Source: Henricia sp. BOLD:AAB3569 | Taxonomy: Eukaryota > Echinodermata > Asteroidea > Spinulosida > Echinasteridae | DNA: 64,000 nt | Assembly (NCBI GenBank): GCA_037783545.1 | Contig: JBBELK010000921.1 | Location: 1,054,001 to 1,118,000, forward strand | Direction: 5' to 3' | In this document: positions 11,236 through 24,600 of the stretch, piece by piece | How positions within the stretch are numbered: the first letter of the stretch is position 1 | Layout of the letters: each line of letters opens with the position of its first letter | The notes under the pieces: model-generated | What the model was told of the DNA's origin: nothing | Databases searched by the model: none | Seen by the model: only the letters and a program-made list of their open reading frames with translations | Made by a program: the position numbers and the translations under genes

Positions 11236-12659
11236 TGAAGTCACGATGTCGTCATTGCGTTTCATGTTGTTCAATAATTCAGTTGTTTGATATTGATAAG
11301 GAACCATTAAGTGTTTCAAATTTGTTGAGATATATATGATGTTTTTTTAACGATTGAAGAGTAAACTTTTGTGTATTTCAAAATTGCGTTTATTTGCATT
11401 TGTAAAACTTAAAGTACCTGTTAAAAATAACTTCATATTAGGTGGAAATTAAGGTTGGACAACTTCTTCATATTTATTTACACGTCAGGTAGTGTGAAAA
11501 AATAGAAATTTAGTTCAATTACTACACATACTTGCGACTTGAGAAATTGACGTTAAGTGTTTGCTCATGGATACAAGTGGCACAGGATTTGTTTAAATCC
11601 TAAGAAGCAAGGAAAATTGAAAAAATAGAGAAAAAAAATTAACCTGTAAATAATTTGTAAATTATTGAAACAATAAAATGAGAGTTGACATATGCATGCA
11701 GCTAACTGTTGTTTATTATATTGGTTCAGCAATATACATGTTTATGCTGTGCGTTCATCTTGTTCCCCATAGTAGGCCTTCGTGTCGGGTACGAGCAGTA
11801 CGTGCGTCTGCCGTTGAGAATCAATAGGGACCATTAGAAATGGTATGCGTACGGGAAACGTGTGCGGCTCGCAAAAACTGGGTTATTATATCACAATTTT
11901 GCGTGGCTGTTCAAGAAATGTGCGAATCTGTACATGGTTATATTGATGTGAAAGTCACATTACCTATGTTGCGCGCTCTCTTGATCGCACAATGCCTGTG
12001 CCATTGTGATGCACACAATGAACAATTTGAAAACGGGAGCAAACTATTTTTTCTGCAAGCCTCGCTTTGGTTACGTTAGTTTTAAAAGAGCGAAAAGGAA
12101 GATGGCCGCGCGCCGTGATAAAGGTCTATAGGTTTATAGGTCTGTGCCAAGGACGTATATATCTGTGCTGACCGTAGACTTGTCATAGCGCCCTCACGAG
12201 GAAAAATGATTTTGATTGCGCATGCGTGCGAATAGAACTGACAAATGTATGACTGGTTGCAAGGCCACATATTGTGTAAACATTTGTTTTACTCTTTTGT
12301 GCGGTCGTACTATATGTGGCCATGGAATAATGAGGTCGGGATTTCGGAACCAGTCTAACGTGATGCGTGCAGATTTTGGGTAAGTGGGTTTTGTGTGAAT
12401 TGTTGGAAATATTGGAAAATTTTGAGGTAATAATTGGGAATTGTTGAAAAGAAGTTATTCAGATTGGATAATGAAGGTGTAAAAGATGGGATTATTTTTT
12501 GTCATTTCAAGGAGATGTTGAAAATGATCATAAATTCCAATTTTTTTTTGTCGAGTGGGCTGCGGGTCGCCGCTCATAAAAAAAGTACACGTAGGCCTAG
12601 TATATAGGTAGTATTAAGGCCTAGTCTAATTTCATTGGACTGAGTTAGTAAGTAGGCCT
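11236..12659. other. Unassigned AT-rich stretch
   Basis: No gene recognised. A GTAAGT-type donor (TTTTGGGTAAGTGGG, about 12375-12389) follows a GC-richer patch (12290-12375). It could be the end of a 5' exon, but nothing else supports that. Confidence 0.4.
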
Positions 12660-13640
12660 ACTACATGTAGTTACATACTGTGGTGAAGACTATGACTGCA
12701 GGCTTCTCCACAGCGGCGTTGTGATGAGCCTTTCGCAAACAACTTAGACAACAGGTGCATTAAAACCACGCTAGTGTAACCTTACTTATACACATTACAT
12801 GTATGTATCCTTGTACTTTGTAGGGTTGCGTTCTTTTTGAAAAAATTCAGTGAGAATTTTACAAAAATTTCACCAAATTTGAGTTTGACACTCTATGCAT
12901 CGAGTAGGCAATTGGTATTTTGTGAAAATTGTGGAACTTTGCAAAACCTTGCCAAAATACTAGCAAATAAAAAGATTGTTACCAACAAAATACATGGTAT
13001 TTAACAAGAATTCTTGTCAAAATGAAGCATACAATATTGCAAGGCAAACTCAAGAATAGAGTGCTTTATATTTTGGCATATGTAGGCCTACATTGTGTAT
13101 ATCTCCCGGGTAAAAAAATATAATTTTTCATCCGGAATGTGGGAGACAAAGTTCCGCTGTCTTGAATAGCCCCCTGCAAATGTGGAATTCACACACGTTT
13201 TTATGAGGCACCGCAGAGGCAATGGGACATGTTGCTTTATGTTATTCTGAGAGTTCCGGAAGTTCCGTAGTTCCGCAAATTACCCACACCCCATTGAGTA
13301 CTGTATATATTCACGGTACTGTGCATTATGCCGTTGAAGTTAAACGTGCATGCGCAGTACCGTTGGTACATACAGTATTCAATGCAAATGGTAAAATGTT
13401 GGTAAAATTCCACTGGATTTTCTTGAAAAGTAGACATCGCACAATACCCTACCTAATGTGCATCTGTTTTCAGCGAAGTAAGGTAACAATAGAGGCAGTT
13501 GCAGCTTCTGTATAGTTTTAATGCACCAAGTTGTTTGTGAAAGGCCCATCGTGATGCCACTGTGGCCAAGCCTGGAGTGCAGCATACTGGTAGTCTTGGC
13601 CACAGAATGGGACTACTCTTGATAAGGTGCCCCTCCCGCT
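12660..13640. repeat. Degenerate inverted-repeat element, about 95-bp arms
   Basis: 12685-12772 (with GGCTTCTCCACAGCGGCG and CTTTCGCAAACAACTTAGAC) is inversely matched by 13510-13620 (AAGTTGTTTGTGAAAGGCCC, GCCACTGTGGCCAAGCCTGG) at roughly three quarters identity. The interior has no coding signal. A short hairpin GGTACTG/CAGTACC lies at about 13316-13365. Confidence 0.6.
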
Positions 13641-14039
13641 AAAAAAAAAAGAACTATATTAATAGCATAGGTTGAAGTCTCCCAAAATGACGTGGCAGTT
13701 TTATTTATTTTTTGTTTGCTTTTTTGTTTATTGTTGGATTCCAAGCAATAAAGTCATGTTTTTTTATCAAAACAATAAACAGACGGTGTGTGCAGAGTTG
13801 AAAATGACGCACACTCTAATGCTAAATGTAGTTTTCTTTGTTTTGCCTAAGGTAAATAACTAAACATCACGAGAGGGCGCTGTGTAAAGTATGAAATTGG
13901 GCAAAGTGAAAAATTGTGCATGAGTTTGTGTATAAATAACCCCTTACAGGAATTTGAACAGAAAGGAAGTCACTTTAAACAAATACATGTGATCAAAGGG
14001 GATATACAAATGAAATCTGTGCCTTGTTATTCTGTTGGT
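13641..14039. other. Unassigned AT-rich stretch
   Basis: Nothing recognised between two fold-back elements. A GAGAGGGCGCTGTG run at 13871-13884 is the only GC-rich spot. Confidence 0.4.
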
Positions 14040-14890
14040 TGCACATTCTGGCACTTTTTAGTCTGTGAACACCCTTTTCATGTAGTGACTGTTTCTCATT
14101 TTGCCTCAAAATTGGAATAACACAAAATAATATAGTTGTGTATTCTAGTGGTTTTAGATGTCCATGATTGGAAAATTATTAAGAGGAAAACTTACAACAC
14201 TGGTTTTGAGGCAAAGATTTTCTCTCACGTGAATTTCTAATGAAGCTTTTTCTCTGCAGATTTTTCTCTCTTCATATGTAGAGTGGTGAGGGTGCTATAG
14301 CCACAGTCGGTACGTGCAACTTTGATCAAGTGACCATACTGTAGTTGACAAGAGTCCTTTGAATAATGGATAAATCCTGTTACAGTCGCTTGATCAAAGT
14401 TGTGCTATAGCTTGCTGGTTGTGACATACAGAGCCCCCACCGTCTGCATACCGACATAAAAAAATATGCGGACTGGATTTGACGTGAGAGAAAATCTTTG
14501 TGGGTTCATTACCATGCACGGACACCCAGGATTTTCATTTTAATGACATATAAACCAAGTAAAAATGATAGTTTGATGATGATGAAGGAAAATTAGGAGG
14601 GAAAGGTGTCATGAATTTATTGAGGAAAACTTTCAATTTGTGAAAGTTGTCCCGTGTGCATATGTGTCTGAGGGTGTCTGTGTATGGTAATCTTTCCATG
14701 TTTGCTTAAAAACGGTGTTGTCAGTATTCCTTTTTATTCTTTTCCAATCATGGACATCTAAAACCACTAGAGGACACAACCAGCTGGGAATTTTTTTGTG
14801 TAATTCCAATTTTGAGGCAAAATGACAACCAGCCACACTAGTGAGCCACTACACAAAAAGGGTGTGTTCTGTCTAGGCACTTTATGACCG
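14040..14890. repeat. Nested fold-back element, about 175-bp outer arms
   Basis: Outer arms 14040-14210 and 14710-14890 share, inversely, TTTTGCCTCAAAATTGGAAT and GTGGTTTTAGATGTCCATGA. A middle pair (14208-14232 and 14480-14505) shares AAAGATTTTCTCTCACGT. An inner hairpin lies at 14294-14411. The arrangement is three inverted pairs around a common centre. No ORF of interest. Confidence 0.75.
14294..14411. repeat. Inner hairpin, GCTATAG/AACTTTGATCAAG arms
   Basis: 14318-14334 (AACTTTGATCAAGTGAC) pairs with 14385-14401, and GCTATAG at 14294-14300 pairs with 14404-14411. The core CTTGATC(A/G)AA(G/C)TT is shared with the hairpin at 62169-62244, suggesting one MITE family. Confidence 0.7.
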
Positions 14891-15089
14891 AATGCCGTAC
14901 ATGGCTTTGTATACGGGTCTAGCATTGTGACTGGAGTGAAAACAAATTCGTTCATACTTAGATATGTGTACGTGTTGTGTCGACAACAATTTTGCTCCTT
15001 CGCTTGTTACCATGGCCATATTGTTGTTTTCAATTCAGATATAGCGGTTGTGATGTGGAAACAACCGACAGAATAGATGGTATTTAGTT
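14891..15089. other. Short unassigned spacer
   Basis: No feature seen between two fold-backs. Confidence 0.4.
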
Positions 15090-15475
15090 TCATTCAGATT
15101 GAACACAGATTTCGGTAAATTTGTATATTGGAATTGATAGCTTATATAATTTTAAGATATACTTCTCACTTGTACTTCTGTCGGACATATTGCATTTCAG
15201 AAATAAATAAATGATCAAATTACTGCATAAAGTAATGCACAAAATTAAGACGTGAGCAGTCCGTGCGTAAGGACTGTACAACAACAGGGGGCGCTGCATG
15301 CGCGTGTGAATGGTTATCTTGTGTACAACTGTATGCAATTTTTTAAAAGAGAACATGTGATTTTTGTACAGAAAAGCAAAATTTGCAATAAAAGTGCGAG
15401 TGGGAAGTATATGTTAGAATTGAATGTTAATAATTTTAATATAAAAATTTACCAAAATCTGTATTCAAACTGAAC
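15090..15475. repeat. Fold-back element, about 100-bp diverged arms
   Basis: 15090-15195 and 15385-15475 are inverse copies (shared AAATTTACC(A/G)AAATCTGT and AAGTATAT motifs) around a GC-richer centre with AGGGGGCGCTGCATGCGCG. The overlapping small ORFs on both strands are consequences of the inverted repeat. Confidence 0.65.
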
Positions 15476-17921
15476 GGAAAAAATACTGAATAAACATATA
15501 TAAACCATGTTTGATGCTAAAAACACAAAATTAGGCTGGCAAAATGTCAAGACTAACAGTGGGGGAAAATTTAGAATTGCGTTGCATAGATTTTATGCAT
15601 GGACTGCCTAGCAGTGGCCAGATATGGTATTCTAGGTCTACACATTTTAAAAAATATGTGTCTTGATGGGGGTATGTGCAGATTGTGACGTCTCATGATG
15701 CTTTGTGGTGTATTTGTGTCTCTTTGAAAACTTTGTGGTCCGATCAGCTCACCAAGTTGTTTTGAAAAGAAATCAATACAGTACAAAGCATCATAAGAAG
15801 TTGACATTTTAGGTCAAAGTGTGGGGAAAATGTTAAGTTTCTTGCACATAAATTGAGTTGGAATTTCTATTCTGGTTATTATTCAGAATGAATTGTTGCA
15901 GTCCTTGAGGTTGTATATGACAAAAAATGTGGTGCAAAACATCTCCATATTATGCAATTTAGAATTTTGAATAAAGTTGACAGAAAAGTTTATTTTATGT
16001 TGATGTGAAATGTTAGTGAGCACACTTTGGGTTAATAAATATAATACAAAATTTACAAATACAATACTATAATGTATAGCACAATAATTGACCTTGGAAA
16101 AATAAGAGAAGACCAATAAAGAGATTTTGTTGTATGTGGTATTTGATTAGTCTTAGTGTGTATATTTAAACCAATTACTACATGTACTTATGTGCATTTT
16201 GTAAGTTGTCTACATTTAGTACTCTGTGTTGAGTGTGTAACTTTGTAATGCCCCCACTGCCGCCGAATGGTGTCAACTTAGGGCAAGTAAAAAAGAAAAA
16301 CATATTTCAGTGAGTATTTCTTTTTAGTGGTGGAGCAATGTTTAAAAAATAACCAACATGACAAATGTGTCTGTGAAGCTGCTCTTTTAGTTCTGTCATG
16401 TAAACAAAAAAGGTGTACACATCTTTTTTCCTCCAAAAGTGGGATAAGAAACAACAATTTTAGAAACAGTTAGCCATTTTGAGGTGTGGCATGTACAATA
16501 GGAGGGTGTACAATGTACTTTCATAAATTGAAAAAAAAAGAATAAATTCATTTTTAACACTTAACAGGTTAATCAATTTTTTGAAAAAAAACTTGGAAAA
16601 ACTAAATTTGCCCTGTCTTGTTTTCAGGCATACAGTGTATACTTCTAAAATGCTAATAATAGTTTGGGCCAGCTTTAACTGTATCCGGTCCACACATGAA
16701 ACTCTTGTCATTAACGGTCATGACTCAGTTGTGACTAATCTCAACTGTGAACGCATTTCAAAGTGGCTAAATCATGATGAGTAAAGTTAATTTTAGAAGT
16801 TGGCCAAGTCACAAAATGAAAATGTATCTTGCTCATGAATATGAATAGTTGTCTTTGCCCCCACATATACATTAATGTGTGAATGGAAATTTCATATTGA
16901 GTTGGTCATGTCACTTGGTCATTGCCAATCATGCCTATCATGTGTGAACGTGCCTATTGTTTGAAAAGTGTCAATAATTTGCAAAAGTTAATTTAAAATT
17001 TTTAATAATAAAATTAAGCTGTTATCAGTCATATTAGCATTATGATAGACATACAGCGCATTTCAGTATCAGTAAACAAAAACAAGATCTGACTTGCATT
17101 ACACTTTATGGCATGTGTTTCTCTGTAGTTGGCCTTTCAAATAAAATGTGATGACTGTGCTGTAACAATATTTGATTATACATGTACATGTGGATACACT
17201 GCATGTCATCTAAAACAGGACAGATTTGAGTACAGGACTTTAAGTATAATACGATGTCACAGTTCAAAGTTAGGGGTACAATTGTATTTGGCTTTTGTGA
17301 TGTGTATTGTATGGGCTAATTAGTGACAATTTCTATAGGCAAATTTGTTTCTACTAGATGTATACACATTGTACCTGCACAATCAACACTAAGTAATGAA
17401 GTAGACAGTTCACAGAATACAGGTTCCATAGTTTTTTGGCAATTGTGCTTATTGAAAAACAAGTGGTATGGACATTAATGAAAGAATTCATTAGGCTTGG
17501 AAATGTTTCATCTAAAATTCAGTATTTGTAATTAAAAGAAACGAGGAATACTGTTGTAAAATATCAAATATAAGGACAATTATAGGTGCCAAGGTTTTGT
17601 TTCTGTAAATTTTGTATAACAATAAAAGGTTGCTGTTATAACAAGCAAAATTTGAAAGTCTCAAAGGCATTAGATTTAACAATAACAAAGTACAATTAAA
17701 TCTTGTTCATAGGATGCCATGGGAATTTTGCAGGTTATTTTTTTAAAGAGGAATCTTGTATTTTTCGTAATGAAACAAAGAATTGTGACCTAAAATTGTC
17801 CTTAGTATAACCATAAGGTTGTATTAAGTGTTCTTGTATTGTTTAATGTTTTTTTTTTTTCATTGCAGATTGCCGTTGTCATCACAGTCTTCAAGAGAGC
17901 GACGTTTACAAAAATAAGAAC
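15476..17921. other. Unassigned AT-rich stretch upstream of the Helentron
   Basis: No gene or clear repeat. A polypyrimidine run and CATTGCAG (17849-17868) form a good splice-acceptor match immediately before the 50-bp tandem repeat and the Helentron ORF. An unidentified 5' non-coding exon is therefore possible. No matching donor could be proven. Confidence 0.4.
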
Positions 17922-18515
17922 AAATCCTGTGAGTACAGGTACCTGATAAGAGTCAGGTTCGAGAGCACTAAAGAAATCCTGGGTGAAATCAGGTGCCTGT
18001 GAGAAGCCAGGTTGCATAACATTTGAACAAATCCTGTGTTAGAGCCAGGTCCCTGGGAGGAGCCAGGTTATATTTGAACAAATCCTGGGTGGAACCAGGT
18101 CCCTGGAAGGAGCCAGGTTACATTTGAACAAATCCTGGGTGGAGCCAGGTCCCTGGAAGGAGCCAGGTTATATTTGAACAAATCCTGGGTAGAGCCAGGT
18201 CCCTGGAAGGAGCCAGGTTATATTTGAACAAATCCTGGGTGGAGCCAGGTCCCTGGAAGGAGCCAGGTTACATTTGAACAAATCCTGGGTAGAGCCAGGT
18301 CCCTGGAAGGAGCCAGGCTATATTTGAACAAATCCTGGGTGGAACCAGGTCCCTGGAAGAAGCCAGGTTACATTTGAAAAAATCCTGGGTAGAACCAGGT
18401 CCCTGCAAGGAGTCGGGTTACATTTGAATAAATCCTGGGTGGAGCCAGGTCCCTGGAAGGAGCCAGGTTACAGAACATTTAAACAAATTCTTGGAACAGC
18501 CAGGTAGCTGGAAAG
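17922..18515. repeat. 50-bp tandem repeat, about 11 units, upstream of Helentron ORF
   Basis: CATTTGAACAAATCCTGGGT starts recur every 50 bp from 18021 to 18421 (for example 18071, 18121, 18171, 18221, 18271). More diverged units lie on both sides. Each unit carries CCAGGTCCCTGG, a short imperfect palindrome, and AGCCAGG. Subterminal minisatellites are known from Helentron-type elements. Here it sits about 125 bp before the first ATG of the ORF, so it may mark the 5' region of the element. Confidence 0.9.
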
Positions 18516-18640
18516 AACAAAAGTTTTATTGGAAGAATCTGATTCTGATAACAGCTGAAAATAATTATTGATAAATTTATCAAGAGAGAGCTGACGTGAT
18601 TAGCAGATACAACTTAGAAAATTTAGAAACACAATTTTCA

Positions 18641-21600
18641 ATGATGGAATACTTTGACACAGTTGAGTGTAGACAGTCGAAGGTAAAACCCTATGTTGAT
18701 GAAAATGAAATTATGATGCTTTTTTATAAACAGGTATCAGTGCCAAAGAAGATCCAGATGAGGAGAGAAACTAAAGAATGTAGAAATAAGTTACTGGAGG
18801 AGAAACAAAAGAAAGTAAGTGCTCTCAAACGTACAAGAAAGAATGGATTATCAAGAGTTGGTAAGGTCAATGGTATTTCTTGGCTAAAAGAGCATGGTTG
18901 GAGAAAATATTGTGGAAAAGGCAAAGTTTTGGATTATGTGGAAGAGGAAATTCAGAGAAATGGTAGGAAAAGGCCATCAAGAAGGTACAAAAGGAAACTG
19001 AGAAGACAGGAATTTAAGAAATCACATAACATCAGAAAAGGTGGAAAGATAATTGAGAAGCGAATGATGAGCAAGGTGGAAAGACTACAAAATGACAAGT
19101 CACAGAAAAGGGTGTTTTCGCATACAAAGCGAAGTTTGCATAAAGTCACAAAGTGTCTGAAGAATATTCAGAAATCCACTAGCAAAAGAAAGAGATGTAA
19201 GATAAATGTTGAGAAGAAACATTGCCATGAAAAGAAAAGAGTGAAAAATAACTGTAAACCAAGCACAACACAAAAGTATGAAAGACAAAGTTCAGACATC
19301 AATGATGAAACCGCTGTTACTGTTACTGAGGAATGTTGGCTTTGTGACAAAGAGATTGGTTGCTATGAGGCAAAGGTACAGTGCAGTTGTAGTTTGTGGT
19401 ATCATGTTAGCTGCATGGGATTTAATACATCGCACCGTGCACTGGCAAACAAATCAGTTGTGTGGATATGTTGCAAATGTCGAGAGAATAATTACAGTCA
19501 ATCATTACATCATTACCTGGACATTCCTGTCACTATGACTTTGTATGAACAGACATTGGCAAATAGTTTGCAAGAAACTACGATGGATCAAGAGAAGTCT
19601 GGTACAGAAGAAAATAAAAGTTGTACAAAAGAGATTAGAACAAATCAGTTGCGATGTGCCAGAAAAATTATCAAGGCAAAGGCATATAGAAGAAACGAAG
19701 TAAAAGAAAATTCAAAAAAGCAAATGCAGTATCAATCACAGGACTTAACCAAGACTGACAAGAATGAGCATTGTATTGAACATGGCATAATGACTAAAAC
19801 AAATATTTCATGTGGATCAAAACAATCTACATGTACATGTAGTAATGTCACAAATAAACACATGACGCTTACATGTGGTGTTCAGTCGAGGCAAACTGGT
19901 GGTTATTCTCTACGGAGCAAGAAAGAAGCTAAAGCAACACATGGTGCAAAAGAAAATGCAGAGGTTGAAACACAAAATAATGACAGCTTGAAGCCAGATC
20001 AAAATGTACAATATACTTTTCAAAGTAGAAGTCGAGTTTCACATGCCAATGCAGAGGTCAAAGAGAAAATCACATCGAAGAGGAAGCTACGAAATGTTAC
20101 AAGTTCTTCTTCTGATGGAACATGTTCAGCTAAGAGAAAATTAACGTCAGTTGAAGTAAATGACAAGGAAACAACAATGCAAGCTGGAATAAAATGCTCA
20201 CATAATTCAAAGTGTTCAGCATTACAAACATTTAATGTGCAGGGAAGTTACCATCAGGGTCATGCAAAGTTTGGTTTAAATTCTGGAAAACAGTGTGTTG
20301 CAAACAGTTTGTGCTCAATGATGTACAGTCAGGTAAAGGAATTGAAAGATTGGACATGTCATGATATGGATTTAGTACTGAATACTGGTGATGAGTTGTA
20401 TGGCCATTTGTCACAAAGCTCTACTATGCATAATGACTTTTTGTTAATCAATGAATTGCCCAATGAACTGTGTGTGTTCAATCATCATTTTAGCATGATT
20501 TATCATGAGTCTGTCTGTGGTACTTTTGGAATGAACTTAAGTTTATTGGAATTTAATATGATAACATTGAATGATGCACTTGAGCAAACACTACAACAAT
20601 ACAATGCTTGCTTCATATGTTTCAAAGGAAATACATTTGCTGCTATTGCTGAAAGTGGTATATATTATATATTTGATTCCCATTCCAGAGATCATAACGG
20701 TTGCCAAGTAAGTGAAGGCAGGAGCTTGATAAAAAGTGCAGCAACCTTGCAAGATGTACACAGGTATTGTACTGATTTGGGTAGATCAATGAATGTAACT
20801 GACAATGATCAGTTTGAAATTACAGGTGTTATGATGGATAAAATAAATGAGAAAAGTGGAGGCAAAGTGAATGTACATGACAAGAAAAATCAAAGAAGCA
20901 AACAAGATGGAGAATTGAAAAATCAAAGAGTTGAAGATTTTGCAGGTATCAGTAATAATTTGTCAATGAATACTGGGGATGTTGAATGTGTAAATGAAGG
21001 TAGTGATGTTGAAATGACGGAAGTACCTCAAATGACTAGTTTTAAATTTGTTCCCCTAAGACATGAACATAAGTTTGCATTAAGTAGAAAAGTTGGAATT
21101 GCTCACATTACTTCAAATGACGATGAAATACCTCAGCAGTGTAACCATATGGGTCAGCCAGCTTGTACAAAGAACATCAGAGGTGATGGAAATTGTTTTT
21201 TCAGAGCCGTTTCCTATGCTATATCTGGATCTGAACGCAATCATATGAGACTACGATTGGCTGCTGTGAATCACTTATTGAAGTATGAGGACCAATACAA
21301 GTCTTTTTTGCCTGAAGAATTCACTAATGTTGAAGAGTATGTTTTAAAGAGGAAAGTTATGTGTTCTGGTGTGTGGGCAACAGAGATTGAAATTATGTCA
21401 TTGGCACATTTTTTTGAAACAGACATATATACATACAGCAATAGATGGTTGATATTTTCAGGAAAAGTGAGTGAAGTGGGTACTGTGACATCTGATGCAG
21501 GAATTTACCTCGTCCATACAGAGCAGATACATTATGATGTGGTGTTATCAGTTAATGAGTTAATTATTAATAACTGCAATGCTTTGATTGAACCAATCCT

Positions 21601-24600
21601 GGACAATGGTGGGTGTTCCAAAGAAAATAATACCCATAAAACAGGGCAAGAGAGTTACAATGTGAAGTCGGATGTAAAAAGTGTAAGTAAAGACATTGCA
21701 GCTGGAAAAGGAGTAATTAAAAAGAGAAGGTGTCGTACAAATTTGCGTTCAAAGAGAAAAATTGACCGACAAAGAAAAAAAAAGAAAAATGACGATGAAG
21801 CAAATATGTCAAATTTGTTGGGATGTGTCGATGAAGACAATGTAAAGAGCACTGCAAAGAAATTATATGATAAACTCAATTATCATGGAAATCCTGTTTT
21901 TAAAAAACAGAAAAGTGACAGTGTAATGTCAAAATATCATACAGATGTTGATTACAAAAAAATGGTAACTGGGTCACAAAAACAAAAATATCATACGGAT
22001 GCAGGTTATAAAAGTAAAAAAATTATCACACAGAAAGATAAATATCATGGAGATGCAAATTATAAGAGCAAAAAGATTCAGAGTGTAAAAGATAAATATC
22101 ACCAAGATGCAAATTACAAGATGGAACACATGCAGAAACAGAAGGATAAATATCACGGAGATGCAAATTATAAGAGCAAAAAGATTCAGAGTGTAAAAGA
22201 TAAATATCACCAAGATGCCAATTACAAGACGGAACACATGCAGAAACAGAAGGATAAATATCATGGAGATGCAAATTATAAGAGCAAAAAGATTCAGAGT
22301 TTAAAAGATAAATATCACCAAGATGCAAATTACAAGATGGAACACATGCAGAAACAGAAAGATAAATATCACGGAGATGCAAATTATAAGAGGAAAAAAA
22401 TAGAAACTGTAAAAGCTAAATATCACGGAGACGCAAAATACAAACGAAAGATTATTGGTGCACAGAAAGGAAAGTATCATGGAGATGTGAATTACAAAAG
22501 ACAGGTAATTAAAAGACAAAAAGGAAAGTATCACGGAGATGTGAATTACAAAAGACAGGTAATTGAAACCCAAAAAGGAAAGTATCACGGAGATGTAAAT
22601 TACAAAAGAAAGGTAATTGAAACCCAAAAAGGAAAGTATCATGGAGATGTAAATTACAAAAGAAAGGTAATTCAAGCACAGAAAGGAAAGTATCATGGGA
22701 ATAAAAGTTATAGACAAAAACAACGACAAGCAAGAAACACCAAATATCATAGGAATGCATATTACAGAAAGAAGTCAATCCAGGCAATAAAATTGATAAA
22801 TAAAAATAAATACAATACAGATGACAACTACAGAAAGGATAAAGTTAAAATGTCGAAAGAAAGACAATTGAAAGTAAAGACTATGAAAACACACATACAA
22901 ACTGTAATCGACAATTTTAAGAAGAAAACAGAAAGTGGTCCAGACTGTATTTGTGCTGTGTGTCAGAGATTGCTCTTTCAAAGTCAGGTAAAAAAATGTA
23001 TTAAAGACAAATACAAATACTTTCAATATATTTGTGATCAGTATTTACATGAATGTAACGAAGATTGTAATATGCCATGTGATTTGGCTAGATCAAACAG
23101 AGGAACATTGTGGATTTGCTATACATGTCATAGAAAATTAATTGCTAACAGAGTACCAGCAGAAGCATGTATGAATAATCTCTGTTTGACAGACATTCCA
23201 GAAGAGTTGCAGAGACTGAATAGTTTAGAACAACATTTAATTGCAAGAAATATCGCATTCATGAAAATTGTAAATCGTCCAAAGGGTGGTCAGAAAGGAA
23301 TTTATGGACCTTGTGTTTGTGTACCATCAAATACCACGGAGACAGTACAAAAACTACCTAGATGTGCAAATGACAATGACATGATACGCATCAAACTGAA
23401 ACGAAAACTGTCATACAAGGGTTACCATGAGTATCAATATGTTAATAGATGGCATGTAGAACAAGCTTTGTTATATTTAAAAACTAATAATAAATGGTAT
23501 CATGATATTGAAATAGAAGACGATTGGGCAAATCATGTTCCAGAATGCTTGAACGACCAAGACGAAGAGGTTGAAAATAATGTTGAAATAAAAAATGAAG
23601 ATATAAGCATTAAAAATGAAGATGAAAGTGATGTTGAAGATGATGACGAGGATCGATTATGTGGGGTACAGCTTGACACTTGTCTGCAGCCAGCTAATGT
23701 AGGGCAAGAAGTTCTTGATCAGTATTTTGATGAAATTTTCTGTGTTGCTCCGTGTGAAGGTAATAATCCTGTAAGATTATTAATGGAAGAAGGGAATGAG
23801 GCAAAGTGTTTTCCAACATTATTTCCAACTGGAACACCAATTTTTAAGGATGAACGGAATGTCAGAATAACACTCGGTAGATATTTACATAATCGTTTGA
23901 TGAATGCTGATCACAGATTTGCTCGAAATACAGACTACATTTTTTATGCTCAGTATTTGTCAGAAATACATCAAGTCATGTCTAGTGTTTCTATTGCTTT
24001 GCGTAAAGGATCTGCTAAAACTCGGGAAGGGAAGAGTCTAACATCAGCAATGCTTAACAATAAAGAAAAACTCAGAGATATGCTGAAATCTGACAAAGGA
24101 TATAAGTTTTTGAAGCCTATAAGAGGAACACCGCCATACTGGCAATGTGCTCATAGAGATGTGTTAGCAATGATTACACAACTTGGACTTCCCACATGGT
24201 TTTGTTCATTCTCCTCTGCTGATATGAGATGGTCTGAAGTAATTGGTACAATAATGAAACAACAGGGAGACACTAGAAATGTTGATGAATTGGATTGGAA
24301 TGACAAATGTTTGTTACTGAGGAGCAATCCTGTCACAGCAGCTCGAATGTTTGATAAGAGATTTCATGTGTTTTTGAAGGAAGTGATAATGTCAGAAGCT
24401 CGACCAATTGGCAAAGTGAAAGATTATTTTTATCGAGTTGAATTCCAACAAAGAGGGTCACCGCACACGCATTGTTTATTTTGGATTGAAGATGCTCCTA
24501 AACTGGACACTGATTCTGATGAAGACGTCATTGCCTTTATAGACAGATATATCTCCTGTAATTTGCCTTCTAAAGATGAGGATGAAGAATTACATGAAAT

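Noticed and set aside
17922-18515. CRISPR-like array
   Set aside because: Whole 50-bp units repeat without unique spacers, in a eukaryotic context. It is a minisatellite.
18596-18640. GTG at 18596 as start of the Helentron ORF
   Set aside because: GTG is not a usual eukaryotic start. ATG codons at 18641/18644 are in frame and the latter has good context.
21974-22750. Long minus-strand ORFs under the 18-codon repeats
   Set aside because: They are the antisense of the coding repeats and have no independent support.
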